The position numbers and the translations under genes are program-made. A stretch of DNA of 64,000 bases, taken from NCBI GenBank assembly GCA_040903745.1, contig JBBDUV010000072.1, positions 1 to 64,000 on the forward strand, read 5' to 3'. Under the pieces are notes generated by a model. The model was not told where the DNA came from, ran no database searches, and worked only from the letters and a program-made list of their open reading frames with translations. Positions 18,365 to 29,200 of this stretch are shown here, piece after piece; positions within the stretch are counted from its first letter, which is position 1; each line of letters begins with the position of its first letter. The DNA comes from M55B112 sp040903745. Its GTDB lineage: Bacteria > Bacteroidota > Bacteroidia > Bacteroidales > GCA-2748055.

Positions 18365-18415
18365 GTCTATAAATTCTTTATTTAAATAACTGTTATATAA
18401 TGCTATAACTAATGT

Positions 18416-18508
18416 TCAAAGTTCAAGTGACCAGTTGCCTCGCAGAAATAATATTTTCCATGGTGCTCGGCGAAGCCAAATATCTATTCCCAATAATGAG
18501 GGGTTCAT
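18416..18508 (-). repeat. Dispersed element with DIWLRRA micro-ORF, copy 1
   Basis: On the minus strand ATG at 18508 opens a 30-codon frame beginning MNPSLLGIDIWLRRAPW, with stop TGA at 18416-18418. About 45 bp (18464-18508) is closely similar to 45728-45772, where the same frame is also open. It lies 52 bp upstream of, and co-directional with, the small lipoprotein gene. The rest of the gene-free stretch 18365-18691 shows nothing else recognisable. Confidence 0.6.
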
Positions 18509-18691
18509 CTTGCATAGTTTAAATTAGTTCTTCAAATGTAAGGAGAAGCACGGATAATTTAAACCAATTCTGTTCATCATTATTACTGCTACAGATGCTT
18601 AAGGTACATCATATATACATCAACAAATACATTAATGTTTTATTCTACAGATATTTAAATGAAATAAAAAACTACATCAGTGGGGTGTGTG

Positions 18692-19846
18692 CTATTGCTT
18701 CCTGGTTGCCCATGGCTTCAGAACATCAAGCAGTTCACCATCCCTGGATAATATCAAATCAATCTCTCTCTTCAATTGCTCTGTATCATCCGTAATTAGA
18801 TACACATATGCCTTCAGGTTTCTGGCTGAAATATTCTCCGGGTCAATGGTTACAACTCTCTCAAAATCATTCAATGCATCTACGAATTTCCCTTTCTGGA
18901 TGCCAATCTGTCCGCGGTACAGATAACCAAAGACCGAATCGGGGTATGCCGTTGTAAGCCGGTTGCAATATACCAGTGCCTTCTGATACTCCTTTAATCT
19001 GAAGGATACAGAACCGGCATCAATTAACAAATGGTAGTCATTGGGACTTTCCAACAACCGGTTGGCAAGATCCTCCAGCTTCAGTCTTCTGTCAATTTCA
19101 TCCCTCATGCGCAATGCATCTCCATAGGCAGCGTCATTATCACTGGCGGCCATGAAGTATTTTGTCAGGGCATACTCCGACAGGGCCAGGTCATTCACAC
19201 TGACACCGAGCCGGGCAAGTAGAAAATTCCCATCTGCGTTTAAAGAGTCGTGCTTCAATACCACATCAATATCCGCTTTTGCTGCAGCAAAATGGTTGCA
19301 CTCCATAAACATTTTGGCCCTAAGCAATCTATTCCTAACAATATCTTTTCCTGAAGCAATATTTTCACCTGCCACTGTAATAACCGAGTCACAATAATCA
19401 TAAAAAGCGGAAAGCTCAATACATCTTAAGGTCTTCTGATTATTTTCTTCCATCAAAGAAGTCGCCCTGGCATAATCCAGTGCTGCTTGTTTAAAAAAAC
19501 CAAGCCTGGCATTGACCAATCCTCTTTTCATATGTACTTCGTGGTTCTTCTGATCAATTTCAATATAAAGAGAATACACATCCCTGGCCTGTTCATATTC
19601 TCCCCCAGCCATTGCCATCTTCGCCCAGTTCATCAAAAAAGCAGTATCAGGATCAGACTCCAAATGGTAAAGTGAGTATTCTTTGTGAAGAATATTGGCC
19701 AACTCCGACTTCTTTTCAGCATCGGTTTCCCTTGAAAACAGTTTTTCCAGCTTTCTTATTTTAGAGATATCTGCATCTCTTCCGCAAGACAACAATCCTG
19801 CTAAGACCATAAGAATAAAAAGATATATCAATTTTGAATTCTGCAT
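18692..19846 (-). CDS. TPR-repeat lipoprotein
   Basis: A 384-residue protein with a lipoprotein signal (lipobox LLSC near residue 21) followed by tetratricopeptide repeats through most of its length. Examples are VYSLYIEIDQKNHEVHMKRG, LVYCNRLTTAYPDSVFGYLY and FVDALNDFERVVTIDPEN. TPR proteins act as protein-protein scaffolds; the partner is unknown. It follows the SGNH hydrolase gene by 3 bp on the minus strand, so the two form a translationally close pair of likely related function. Confidence 0.85.
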   Translation of the reverse strand: MQNSKLIYLFILMVLAGLLSCGRDADISKIRKLEKLFSRETDAEKKSELANILHKEYSLYHLESDPDTAFLMNWAKMAMAGGEYEQARDVYSLYIEIDQKNHEVHMKRGLVNARLGFFKQAALDYARATSLMEENNQKTLRCIELSAFYDYCDSVITVAGENIASGKDIVRNRLLRAKMFMECNHFAAAKADIDVVLKHDSLNADGNFLLARLGVSVNDLALSEYALTKYFMAASDNDAAYGDALRMRDEIDRRLKLEDLANRLLESPNDYHLLIDAGSVSFRLKEYQKALVYCNRLTTAYPDSVFGYLYRGQIGIQKGKFVDALNDFERVVTIDPENISARNLKAYVYLITDDTEQLKREIDLILSRDGELLDVLKPWATRKQ

Positions 19847-19849
19847 CTG

Positions 19850-21013
19850 CTATCTGTTCTTTGCTAATATATGGGGTAAAAAGGCCGCGGCAACCAATGC
19901 ATGTCCCCTCTCATTCCAGTGATTGTCATACTTAATGTAGCACTGACTTGCAGTGATGACAGGGTTGGTATGATTTATAAATACCGGGTAAAGATTAATA
20001 AATCCGATATTTTGTTGATCAGCAAATGTCCTCCATGACTCAACGTATGCATTGGTCGTATCCCCCTTTATTACCTGGTCCTGCCAGGGATGAACGGTAA
20101 TTGTCATCTCAATATCATGCTTCCTGCAAAGATCATTCAACTGAGCAATATTCTTCTGTCCAACGTCAAGACTATATTCTGCCAGGCCCTTCAATGAATC
20201 ATCCTCAATCCACCGGGAGACATGATGAAAATTTGGATCATTCAGCAAATCGGCATCTTTGAAATCAGAGAAAAAAGTGGCATATAATTCAAAATCAGAA
20301 CGGTCAGTGACCGGCATGTTCCTGTAAAAAAACCTGTTTCTCCTCTCCTTTATAATCTTGTCGGCCAGGAATACGATAGCAGAGTATTTACTTAACTCCT
20401 GTGTAAGCCTTCTTCCAGCACGAACATAGCCGGGATTAATCTTCGGTTCAAAACCTTCGTATGCTATTTCATTATTCAGATCTGACATGTCAATAACAAC
20501 GAATAATTCATCAATACGAAGCCCTTTCTCCTCGATCAGGTATTTCGTTTTCAGATAATGGATACGCGGGCTGTAGCTTACAGCCGATCCATTTAAAATT
20601 TCAATGTTTTCATTTCTGACCATCTCCTCCAACCGTCCCACAAAACTGTCTGAATATTCTACCCCAACTGCTTCTGTGTGTGAGTCTCCCATAAACAGAA
20701 TCCTGCGGGAATTACCCTCCGGCAATAGAGAAACCTTCCGGGTAGAACGATCCCTAAACCCAAGGGAGTTACTTGAAAACTTGTAATACTTTTGTCCCCA
20801 GTTGGTTATGACATCACTTTCAGGCTGTATACCATGATGGTAAAAGGAATCTCTTATCCTAAATGACTGATAGTTCTCTGGTATCAGAAATATCCCGGCG
20901 ATGAGGTCAAGCAATCCCAGAAAAAAAAAGATAAGCAAAACACCGATAAGACGTGGATATTGCTCAAAGATCGATACCGTATCAATCTTACTGGTATTGG
21001 TCTGTTTTTGCAT
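19850..21013 (-). CDS. Membrane-anchored SGNH/GDSL hydrolase-like protein
   Basis: An N-terminal transmembrane helix (IGVLLIFFFLGLLDLIAGIF) is followed by an extracytoplasmic SGNH-type domain. The nucleophile block is FMGDSHTEAVGVE and the C-terminal catalytic Asp/His block is KYDNHWNERGH. The layout resembles AlgX/AlgJ-like or acyl-transfer SGNH proteins that modify cell-surface polysaccharides, so it could be an esterase or an acyltransferase. The first in-frame ATG is at 21034; the ATG at 21013 (MQKQTNTSK) is chosen as more natural, but either is possible. It pairs with the TPR lipoprotein and is divergent from the GH16 gene. Confidence 0.8.
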   Translation of the reverse strand: MQKQTNTSKIDTVSIFEQYPRLIGVLLIFFFLGLLDLIAGIFLIPENYQSFRIRDSFYHHGIQPESDVITNWGQKYYKFSSNSLGFRDRSTRKVSLLPEGNSRRILFMGDSHTEAVGVEYSDSFVGRLEEMVRNENIEILNGSAVSYSPRIHYLKTKYLIEEKGLRIDELFVVIDMSDLNNEIAYEGFEPKINPGYVRAGRRLTQELSKYSAIVFLADKIIKERRNRFFYRNMPVTDRSDFELYATFFSDFKDADLLNDPNFHHVSRWIEDDSLKGLAEYSLDVGQKNIAQLNDLCRKHDIEMTITVHPWQDQVIKGDTTNAYVESWRTFADQQNIGFINLYPVFINHTNPVITASQCYIKYDNHWNERGHALVAAAFLPHILAKNR

Positions 21014-21329
21014 CGATAAAATGATTTTAGTCAAACTGCTTCACCCCTTGCATGCATATACAAAAATAACATAAATATTTTTAGAGCATACCTATGGCCA
21101 GTATGAAGTTCTTTCCATGATACAATTACATACGCTGCTTTGATGAGTTATGAAATTACTGTTAACTATTTAATTTATTGTTTTTTAACATAAATGTTGA
21201 TGTAATATTGTTGTATCCGGTTCAGCACGATGTTGAGTTAGAGTTGAGTGAGCAAATATAGTAATATAAACCACGTTGATATAAATTGCATGAAAAACCA
21301 ATCAAGTTTATTATCAATGATAATTAGAC

Positions 21330-23348
21330 ATGCCGAACAGAAACAAAAAATACCTGATTTCAATACTTCTTTCAGCACTTCCTCTCTTCATTTTCGCTCA
21401 GTGTTACGAATTACTCTGGTCGGATGAATTTAACTACACGGGTTATCCGGATTCGACCTACTGGACAGCAGAGGAAGGTGGAAGTGGATGGGGAAACAAT
21501 GAATCGCAGTATTACACCGTCAATGATCCTGGAAATGCAAAGGTCGAAAACGGGCTGCTAACAATTACAGCACTGAAGGAGAACTACGGCGGAAGGAACT
21601 ACACTTCAGCCAGGCTGATTACGCGCGGAAAATTCAACGTTCAGTACGGAAAAGTTGAAGCACGAATGAAACTGCCCTACGGTCAGGGCATCTGGCCGGC
21701 ATTCTGGATGATGGGTGAATCCATTACGGAAGTAGGATGGCCCGCTTGCGGAGAGATCGACATCATGGAGATGATCGGTGGCAACGGAAGAGAAAAGACA
21801 ACACATGGAACACTCCATTGGGATAACAATGGTAATCATGCCCAGGCCGGATCCAGTTACACATTGGAGTCCGGCACATTTTCCGACGATTTTCACCTGT
21901 TCTCGATTATATGGACACCGCAGTCTATCCGTTGGTTTATTGATGATATTCAATTCCATGTGATCGATATCACCCCTGCCGGATTAAGTGAATTCCACAG
22001 CAATTTTTTTATTCTGCTAAACCTTGCTGTTGGGGGGAACTGGCCCGGCTATCCGGATGCAACCACACAGTTTCCTCAAGCGCTTGAGGTAGACTATGTC
22101 AGGGTGTATAAAGAATCTACAGAAATAGAAGAAATAACGGTTGAAGGCGATGACCATGTTGCACAGAAAGCAGCTGAAAAGGAATTTTCACTACCCTACT
22201 CTTCCGGCTGGACATACAACTGGAGTGTACCCGAGGGTGTTGAAATCATTTCAGGACAGGATTCCTCCCATATAATAGTAAACTGGGGCTGTGAAACAGG
22301 AACCATCACCTGTTATTTGACTGGTTCCTGTGAAACGTACGAAATATACAAACAGATAACTGTCGACACAGAAATCCATGGTCCGATGTTTGTTTCTGAA
22401 AATCAACAGGAGGCGTTGTTTTACACAGATAGCATGATAGCATCAGTCCTCAATTGGACCGTACCGTCTGATATAGAAATCACCGGGGGACAGGGGACTG
22501 ACTCCATTTATGTAAACTGGGGGACAACATATGAGAACATCAGTCTTTCGATTGAAAATTCCTGTGGTAATACCAACCTGGAATATGAGGTGATAAAAGC
22601 AGGACAATACCCCTACCCTGACATAAACACTCCGCACAGTATCCCCGGAACCATCAACGCTGTTGAATTTGATTATGGCGGTCAGGATATATCCTACCGT
22701 GACAATACCCCGGGAAATGAAGGATCGGGTGCTCGTCAGGACACAAATGTTGATACGCAAACAAGTGACAATGGCAATCCCAACGTGGGATGGATTACGA
22801 ATGGTGAATGGCTCGAATACACCATAGCTGTCGATTCAGCCTCCTACTATGCGATTGAACTTAGGGTAGCCACTGCAAATAGTGTCGGAGGTCCATTCTC
22901 GTTTCATTTCAATGGGGTGGAACTGCTGGGTGGAATAACTGTTGCAAATACCGGCGGATGGAGCTCTTTTAAGACGATAAAAGCGGGAACTGTTTACCTG
23001 ACAGAAAAGGATACACTGATGCGGGTTAGTTTCGATACTGGTGGGTTTAACCTGGGTAACATGACCTTCACAACGACCACAAAACCTGATAATATTGTCC
23101 GGTCGGCATATTCCTCACTTCGCATCTTTCCTGTACCGGCATCAGACCATATAGATGTATCCGGACTAAAAGGATTTGAAAAAATTGTGATCCACGATCT
23201 GAACGGAAGCGTCGTTAAGGAGATAATCAACAATGATTCCGAAATCCTGAAAATCGATATACAACCGTTGAAAAATGGTATCTATTTCTTAAAAATAGCA
23301 GGCAACCAAAGCTATGCTGTTGTACAAAAATTAATTAAGATCAGTTGA
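21330..23348 (+). CDS. GH16 beta-glucanase with CBM6 and T9SS domain
   Basis: A 672-residue secreted enzyme. The signal peptide (1-23) is followed by a GH16 catalytic domain (about 25-265) with the signature GEIDIMEMIGG: nucleophile Glu142, Asp144 and acid/base Glu147. The DIMEM spelling with the extra Met is typical of laminarinases (endo-1,3-beta-glucanases). Two PKD-like segments (about 275-430) precede a CBM6-like domain (about 435-570, SYRDNTPGNEGSGARQDTNV and WLEYTIAV). The last 75 residues are a T9SS sorting domain (LRIFPVPASDHIDVS). It should cut beta-1,3-glucan at the cell surface to feed SusCD. The sugar porter gene follows after 24 bp. Confidence 0.92.
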   Translation: MPNRNKKYLISILLSALPLFIFAQCYELLWSDEFNYTGYPDSTYWTAEEGGSGWGNNESQYYTVNDPGNAKVENGLLTITALKENYGGRNYTSARLITRGKFNVQYGKVEARMKLPYGQGIWPAFWMMGESITEVGWPACGEIDIMEMIGGNGREKTTHGTLHWDNNGNHAQAGSSYTLESGTFSDDFHLFSIIWTPQSIRWFIDDIQFHVIDITPAGLSEFHSNFFILLNLAVGGNWPGYPDATTQFPQALEVDYVRVYKESTEIEEITVEGDDHVAQKAAEKEFSLPYSSGWTYNWSVPEGVEIISGQDSSHIIVNWGCETGTITCYLTGSCETYEIYKQITVDTEIHGPMFVSENQQEALFYTDSMIASVLNWTVPSDIEITGGQGTDSIYVNWGTTYENISLSIENSCGNTNLEYEVIKAGQYPYPDINTPHSIPGTINAVEFDYGGQDISYRDNTPGNEGSGARQDTNVDTQTSDNGNPNVGWITNGEWLEYTIAVDSASYYAIELRVATANSVGGPFSFHFNGVELLGGITVANTGGWSSFKTIKAGTVYLTEKDTLMRVSFDTGGFNLGNMTFTTTTKPDNIVRSAYSSLRIFPVPASDHIDVSGLKGFEKIVIHDLNGSVVKEIINNDSEILKIDIQPLKNGIYFLKIAGNQSYAVVQKLIKIS

Positions 23349-23372
23349 TAATCAAAAACGAACTATAATTCA

Positions 23373-24944
23373 ATGAAAAAATCAAAGATTTACGCGATTC
23401 TTATCTCCCTGATCGTAGCACTGGGAGGATTTCTGCTCGGATTCGACAGTGCGGTAATCTCAGGTGCAACTCCTTTTTATAAAAATACATTCGGACTTGA
23501 TACCGGCTCATGGATCATTGGCTTCTCTGTGGGATCAATTATACTTGGAGCCATCATGGGTAATATCATCGCAGGTCCGCTGGCCGACAGGTATGGTCGT
23601 AACAAAATGCTGATCCTTACAGCTGTATTGTTCACTTACTGTGCACTTGGAACTGCCCTCACCAACAGCATTTTCTTTTTTATCTCAGCAAGAATCATCG
23701 GTGGAATCGGAGTAGGGATAGCCATTTTGGTAGCACCCATGTATATCGCTGAAATAGCGCCGAAAAAACTGCGTGGTACCCTTGTAACATTCAACCAGTT
23801 AAATATCGTAATTGGTATTTCTGTTGCCTACTTCTCGAATTACCTGATTCAACAACAAATCACAGATCCTGATCTGAACTGGCGTTGGATGTTGGGTGTT
23901 GGAGTGATTCCCGCTGTACTCTACTTCCTGCTCCTTTTCTTTGTACCAAGAAGTCCGCGCTGGCTGATGCAGAGAGGCTTAAACGAGGAGGCCCTAAAGG
24001 TTCTGATCAGGGTAAACGGCGAAGAGCAGGCCAAAACTGTATATAATGAGATTCGTGTAAGCCTGGAGAACGACAGCAAAACAGAAACAGCAAAATTTAA
24101 GGATGTTTTTTCCCGCCGGATGAAAATAGTAATGATCATCGGCCTGGGAATTGCATTCTTTCAACAAATAACAGGCATTAACGCAATCTTTTATTACGCC
24201 CCCATGATCTTTGAAATGGCAGGCGGAGGTAAGGACGCTGCTTTCCTTCAGGCGATTATCCTGGGACTTACCAATGTTGTTATGACGGTGGTTGCCATGT
24301 TCCTTATAGACAAACTCGGAAGAAAACCATTACTCATTATCGGGGCAATTGGCATTACGCTGTCACTCTCCATTGTTGGCACCTCATTTATCTCTTCCTC
24401 CTACACGATTACAGACGAATCCATTTCACTGCTTGAGGAGGAGCTGACCGAAATGAAAGGGGCATCGGAAACAGCTTCACTGCTGGCATCCCTGGAACCA
24501 ATGAGAGGCGTGACCTATTCAAAGGAGACGGTATTCTTTCATGAAGTGAAAATGTTGATTGGAACGGATAACTACAACCTGCACAAGGAACAGATCCTGA
24601 AAAACAGCATTACCATCCGGTCGGTCTGGGTGCTGATAGGTCTGCTTATGTTTGTTGCATCTTTCGCCATCTCACTGGGACCGGTGATGTGGACCCTGCT
24701 ATCGGAAATATTCCCCAACAAACTCCGGGGACGGGCCATCTCCATTGTGGGCTTCTGGAACTCTATTGTCAGCTTTACCGTTGCCACTGTATTTCCCATG
24801 GAACTGGAGCACCTTGGATCGAGCTACACCTATTATGTTTTTGCCCTGTTCGGATTCCTGACGCTGCTCTTCGTTATAAAATATATCCCTGAAACCAAGG
24901 GTAAATCTCTCGAAGAACTTGAACAAATTCTTGTGAAAAATTAA
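23373..24944 (+). CDS. MFS sugar porter (sugar:H+ symporter family)
   Basis: A 523-residue permease of the major-facilitator sugar porter family (XylE/GLUT type) with 12 predicted helices. Signatures are GFLLGFDSAVISGA, DRYGRNKM, PRSPRWLM, QQITGINAIFYYAP, DKLGRKPLL and PETKGKSLEELE. It is longer than XylE because the periplasmic loop between helices 9 and 10 (about 340-410) carries roughly 60 extra, charged, partly helical residues. In this locus it should bring glucose or short beta-1,3-glucooligosaccharides across the inner membrane to the cytosolic phosphorylase. The downstream hydrolase gene starts 10 bp after its stop. Confidence 0.93.
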   Translation: MKKSKIYAILISLIVALGGFLLGFDSAVISGATPFYKNTFGLDTGSWIIGFSVGSIILGAIMGNIIAGPLADRYGRNKMLILTAVLFTYCALGTALTNSIFFFISARIIGGIGVGIAILVAPMYIAEIAPKKLRGTLVTFNQLNIVIGISVAYFSNYLIQQQITDPDLNWRWMLGVGVIPAVLYFLLLFFVPRSPRWLMQRGLNEEALKVLIRVNGEEQAKTVYNEIRVSLENDSKTETAKFKDVFSRRMKIVMIIGLGIAFFQQITGINAIFYYAPMIFEMAGGGKDAAFLQAIILGLTNVVMTVVAMFLIDKLGRKPLLIIGAIGITLSLSIVGTSFISSSYTITDESISLLEEELTEMKGASETASLLASLEPMRGVTYSKETVFFHEVKMLIGTDNYNLHKEQILKNSITIRSVWVLIGLLMFVASFAISLGPVMWTLLSEIFPNKLRGRAISIVGFWNSIVSFTVATVFPMELEHLGSSYTYYVFALFGFLTLLFVIKYIPETKGKSLEELEQILVKN

Positions 24945-24954
24945 ACTTATATAT

Positions 24955-26268
24955 ATGAAATCCAAAATGATCCCGTTAGCACTGTCGGCCATGCTGCTAT
25001 TCAGTGCATGTAATCTCAAAGAGCAACCAAATAATGCAACAATGAAACCTGCTAAAGTTGAATTAAAGGAGGTTCAAGGTAGTTACAGCCTCTATGTAAA
25101 CGGAGAACCCTTTTTTGTTAAAGGAGCCGGGGTTGACGACGGCGATATTGCAGCACTGGCCGCGCACGGCGCCAACTCCTTCCGGACGTGGATGGATTCC
25201 GACGTGCATCTTCCGGCTGATCAAGTATTGAGTCAGGCCCAGGAGCAAGGACTGATGGTGATGATGGGACTACCGGTTGGTAAAGAACGGCATGGATTTG
25301 ACTACAACGATGAAGAGGCTGTTCAGAAACAATTCGAAGAGATCAAACAAAAAGTACTGTTAATGAAGGACCATCCTGCCCTGCTTGGTTGGGGAATTGG
25401 AAATGAGCTGAATCTGCGGGCAACCAATATGAAGGTATGGGATGCAGTAGAGGAAATCGCAGCCTTTATCAATGAAGTGGATGGAAATCACCCGACAACA
25501 ACTATGCTTGCAGGAATCGGAAAAGATGAAGTTGAATACATCACTAAGAACTGTCCGAATGTCGATTTTCTCTCCATTCAAATGTATGCAGATATCATCA
25601 ATATTGACAAACACATTGAAAGTGCAGGATATACAGGTCCTTACCTTGTGACTGAGTGGGGTGCTACCGGTCACTGGGAGGTTCCGGTTACATCCTGGGA
25701 TGCCCCGATCGAAAATACATCATCCGAGAAAGCAAGGGATTTCAAGAAACGCTATGAAACTGCTATTCTTGGTGATACAACACATTGCCTTGGATCATAT
25801 GTCTTTCTCTGGGGACAAAAACAGGAGCGCACGCCAACATGGTATGGATTGTTTACTGAAGATGGCATGGAGACCGAACCGATCGACGTAATGCACAGTT
25901 TGTGGAACGCCAAATGGCCTGAAAACAGGTGTCCACAGGTAATGGAGGCAAAATTGGATGGAAAAACCAGATATGACAATATCAAATTGAAACCCGGCAG
26001 AAAATATGTTGCAAACTATCATTTTACCGATCCTGATGGGGATCCGATCGAAATCAGGGTCGATCTGATGATGGAAAGCACTGATCTGAAGGATGGAGGC
26101 GATCTGGAGAACAGGCCGGACTCACTGCAGATTGAAATAATTTCAAAAACAGAATCCTCCACTGAATTTATCGCCCCAGACAAACCAGGACCCTACCGCC
26201 TGTTTATTTATGCACTCGATGGAAACAACCATGCCGCTACCGTAAATATTCCATTTTTCTTAGAATAG
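24955..26268 (+). CDS. Clan GH-A glycoside hydrolase lipoprotein (GH158-like)
   Basis: A 437-residue lipoprotein (lipobox FSAC) with a GH2/GH5-type TIM barrel (about 45-310). Acid/base Glu151 is in WGIGNELN and nucleophile Glu234 is in LVTEWGATG. A beta-sandwich domain (about 325-437) closes the protein. The 83-residue gap between the two Glu, the barrel plus Ig-like tail, and the neighbourhood of GH16 and SusCD all recall the GH158 endo-beta-1,3-glucanases of gut Bacteroides. That match is from memory and should be treated as probable only. It is anchored in the periplasm or outer membrane and should shorten glucan fragments. The phosphorylase gene starts 6 bp downstream. Confidence 0.75.
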   Translation: MKSKMIPLALSAMLLFSACNLKEQPNNATMKPAKVELKEVQGSYSLYVNGEPFFVKGAGVDDGDIAALAAHGANSFRTWMDSDVHLPADQVLSQAQEQGLMVMMGLPVGKERHGFDYNDEEAVQKQFEEIKQKVLLMKDHPALLGWGIGNELNLRATNMKVWDAVEEIAAFINEVDGNHPTTTMLAGIGKDEVEYITKNCPNVDFLSIQMYADIINIDKHIESAGYTGPYLVTEWGATGHWEVPVTSWDAPIENTSSEKARDFKKRYETAILGDTTHCLGSYVFLWGQKQERTPTWYGLFTEDGMETEPIDVMHSLWNAKWPENRCPQVMEAKLDGKTRYDNIKLKPGRKYVANYHFTDPDGDPIEIRVDLMMESTDLKDGGDLENRPDSLQIEIISKTESSTEFIAPDKPGPYRLFIYALDGNNHAATVNIPFFLE

Positions 26269-26274
26269 ATCCTA

Positions 26275-29200
26275 ATGGCCAAAAATACCACATATGTTGC
26301 TAATAAGAAGCTGCATTTAACCAGAAAACCTATTGAGGGAAAGTTTGTAAGCGAGGGGGATGAACGCTTTTTCAAGGTAGAGAATTATGATGCCATGCCT
26401 CCTTTCCTCATGACCATTGTCAGCGATTCCGATCACTGGATGTTCATATCCAGTACAGGCGGACTCACAGCCGGCAGGAAAAATTCCGATCATGCGATCT
26501 TCCCCTACTATACAGATGACAAGATCCATGAATCTTCGGAAATTACTGGTAGCAAAACTATTTTGAGGGTCTTCCGGGATGACCGCCACCAGTTATGGGA
26601 GCCCTTTTCCAACTATTATAAAGGGTTATACCATTCTTCAAGGAACCTCTATAAAAGCATTACGGGAAATAAACTCATCTTCGAAGAGATCAACCAAGAC
26701 CTGGAGCTGACCTTCAGGGTAGTGTGGATGAGCAGCGATCAATTCGGATGGATTCGTCAGACCTCGATATACAACCAGTCAGAAAACGTACAAAAAATCT
26801 CCATACTGGACGGCATTCAGAATATCCTTCCATATGGCATCATGAAGACTGTTCAGGAACAGTTTTCAACACTGATGGATGCATATAAAAAGTCTGAACT
26901 CATCGATAAAGTAAATCTTGGTATTTTCACACTTTCATCCATTCCGGTTGATCGTGCAGAGCCCTCTGAAGCACTGAATGCAAACACTGTATGGAGCACA
27001 GCAACAGATATTAAAGAGGTTCTTCTGAGCAGTGTTCAACTCGACCGGTTCAGGGCAACAGGTAACCTTTCATCTGAGACAGAGAACAAAGGAACCAGGG
27101 GAGCATACCTTATCTACCGGGAACTGATACTCAAACCTCATGCCAGCGACACACACCTGGTTATTGTGGAAGCAGGACAAGACAGCACGGATGTGCATAA
27201 CCTGATTAAATACATTAATTCCGGAAAGAACAATGAAAAAGAGATATTGTCAACGGTAGAAAAAGGAACCCGGAATCTCCGGGACATGGTATGCAAGGCA
27301 GATGGTGTACAGGTGTGCCATGATGAGCGGGTCACAGCAAGGCACTTTTCCAACGTGCTGTTCAATATTATGCGTGGCGGAATATATGATCAGGAATACC
27401 ATATCCCTAAAGCAGACCTCAACGGGCACATAAAAAAAATCAACATCCATCTCTACCAAAAACATACAAAATGGATCGCCGGTTTACAGGAGGATCTCAC
27501 CTATTCCGGGCTGCTTAAAGAGGCTGAAGCCAGGAATGATCCTGATCTTTACAGGATTGTACTTGAATACCTGCCGCTGACATTCAGCCGCAGGCACGGC
27601 GATCCGAGCAGGCCATGGAACCGGTTTTCAATCAATGTAAAAAATCCCGATGGTACACGGTCACTCTCCTACGAGGGAAACTGGAGGGATATCTTTCAAA
27701 ACTGGGAGGCCCTCTCTTACTCCTATCCGCTTTTTCTGGAAGGGATCATTGCGAAATTCCTGAATGCCTCCACAGCCGACGGTTACAATCCCTACCGTAT
27801 TACAAAGGAGGGGATCGACTGGGAAACCTTCGATCCGGATGACCCATGGTCGTTTATCGGATACTGGGGCGACCACCAGATTATCTACCTACTGAAATTG
27901 CTGGAGCTACAGGAAAAGTTTACTCCCGGAAAGCTGAACAGATCAATGCATGAACCTCGCTATGCCTTCGCAAATGTACCTTACCGCATCAAACCCTATG
28001 CCGATATAATTCGCGATCCTAACAACACCATTGCTTTCGACAGTGAGTTGCACAATAAACTTCTTAAAAGAGCCGGGGAAATGGGAGCTGACGGAAAGCT
28101 GCTTATGAATGAAAAAAATGAACTGGTTTATGCTAGCCTGCTCGATAAGCTGCTAATCACGCTCCTCACCAAACTAAGCAATTTTATTCCCGGTGCCGGT
28201 ATTTGGCTCAACACGCAACGCCCCGAATGGAATGATGCCAACAATGCCCTGGTAGGGAACGGAGTTTCGATGGTAACACTTTACTACCTGCGCCGCTACA
28301 TCAACTTCCTGCTCAAGCTGCTTTCAGCAGACCAGGAAAAGCATTTCAGGCTCTGTTCCGGAACGTCGGTATTGCTTGAAAAGATTAACCTGGTCCTCGC
28401 CAGCTATAGCGATTCTTTGGATTCCCCAATGAACGATGCGATGCGCCGCAGGATAACGGACAAATTGGGTAGAGCAGGTGCAGACTACCGTTCAGACATC
28501 TATAAAAAACAGGGATTTAACACTGTTTCGGCTGACCGTGAATCAGTCCTTAGTTTCCTGACAATAGCACTTCAATATATCGACCACACCATAAGAGAAA
28601 ACCGGCGTGACGATAAACTGTACCATGCTTATAACCTGATCGAAATAAAAAACAACGCCATCACGGTCAGCCGGCTCCCTGTGATGCTCGAAGGACAAGT
28701 GGCGCTGATGAGCTCGGGCTTCCCGGATGCAAATGAGGTAGAAGAATTACTCAAGACACTCAAGGCAAGCGAACTCTACCGCAACGACCAGCAAAGTTAT
28801 ATGCTCTATCCCGATAAGCAACTGCCACGCTTTACAGAGAAAAATAATATTCCGGTTGATTATGAGAAGCGATTTACCATTCTCAAAGAATTAAAAAAAT
28901 CCCGGGGGAACGAATTAATTTCTACGGATCATGCCGGAATCATGCATTTTAATGGTGACTTTAAAAATGCCGGGGTACTGAAAAAGAAGATACAGACACT
29001 ACGGGAGGAGGGAAAAATAAATGTTAACAACCGTGAAGAAAAACAACTTCTGGATCTTTACGAAGAGCTGTTCAATCACCATTCGTTTACCGGAAGATCC
29101 GGCAGCTTTTACAAGTATGAAGGACTGGGATCGATTTACTGGCACATGGTTTCAAAACTGTTGCTGGCAGTAGCCGAAAATATTCAGCGATTCATTCACG

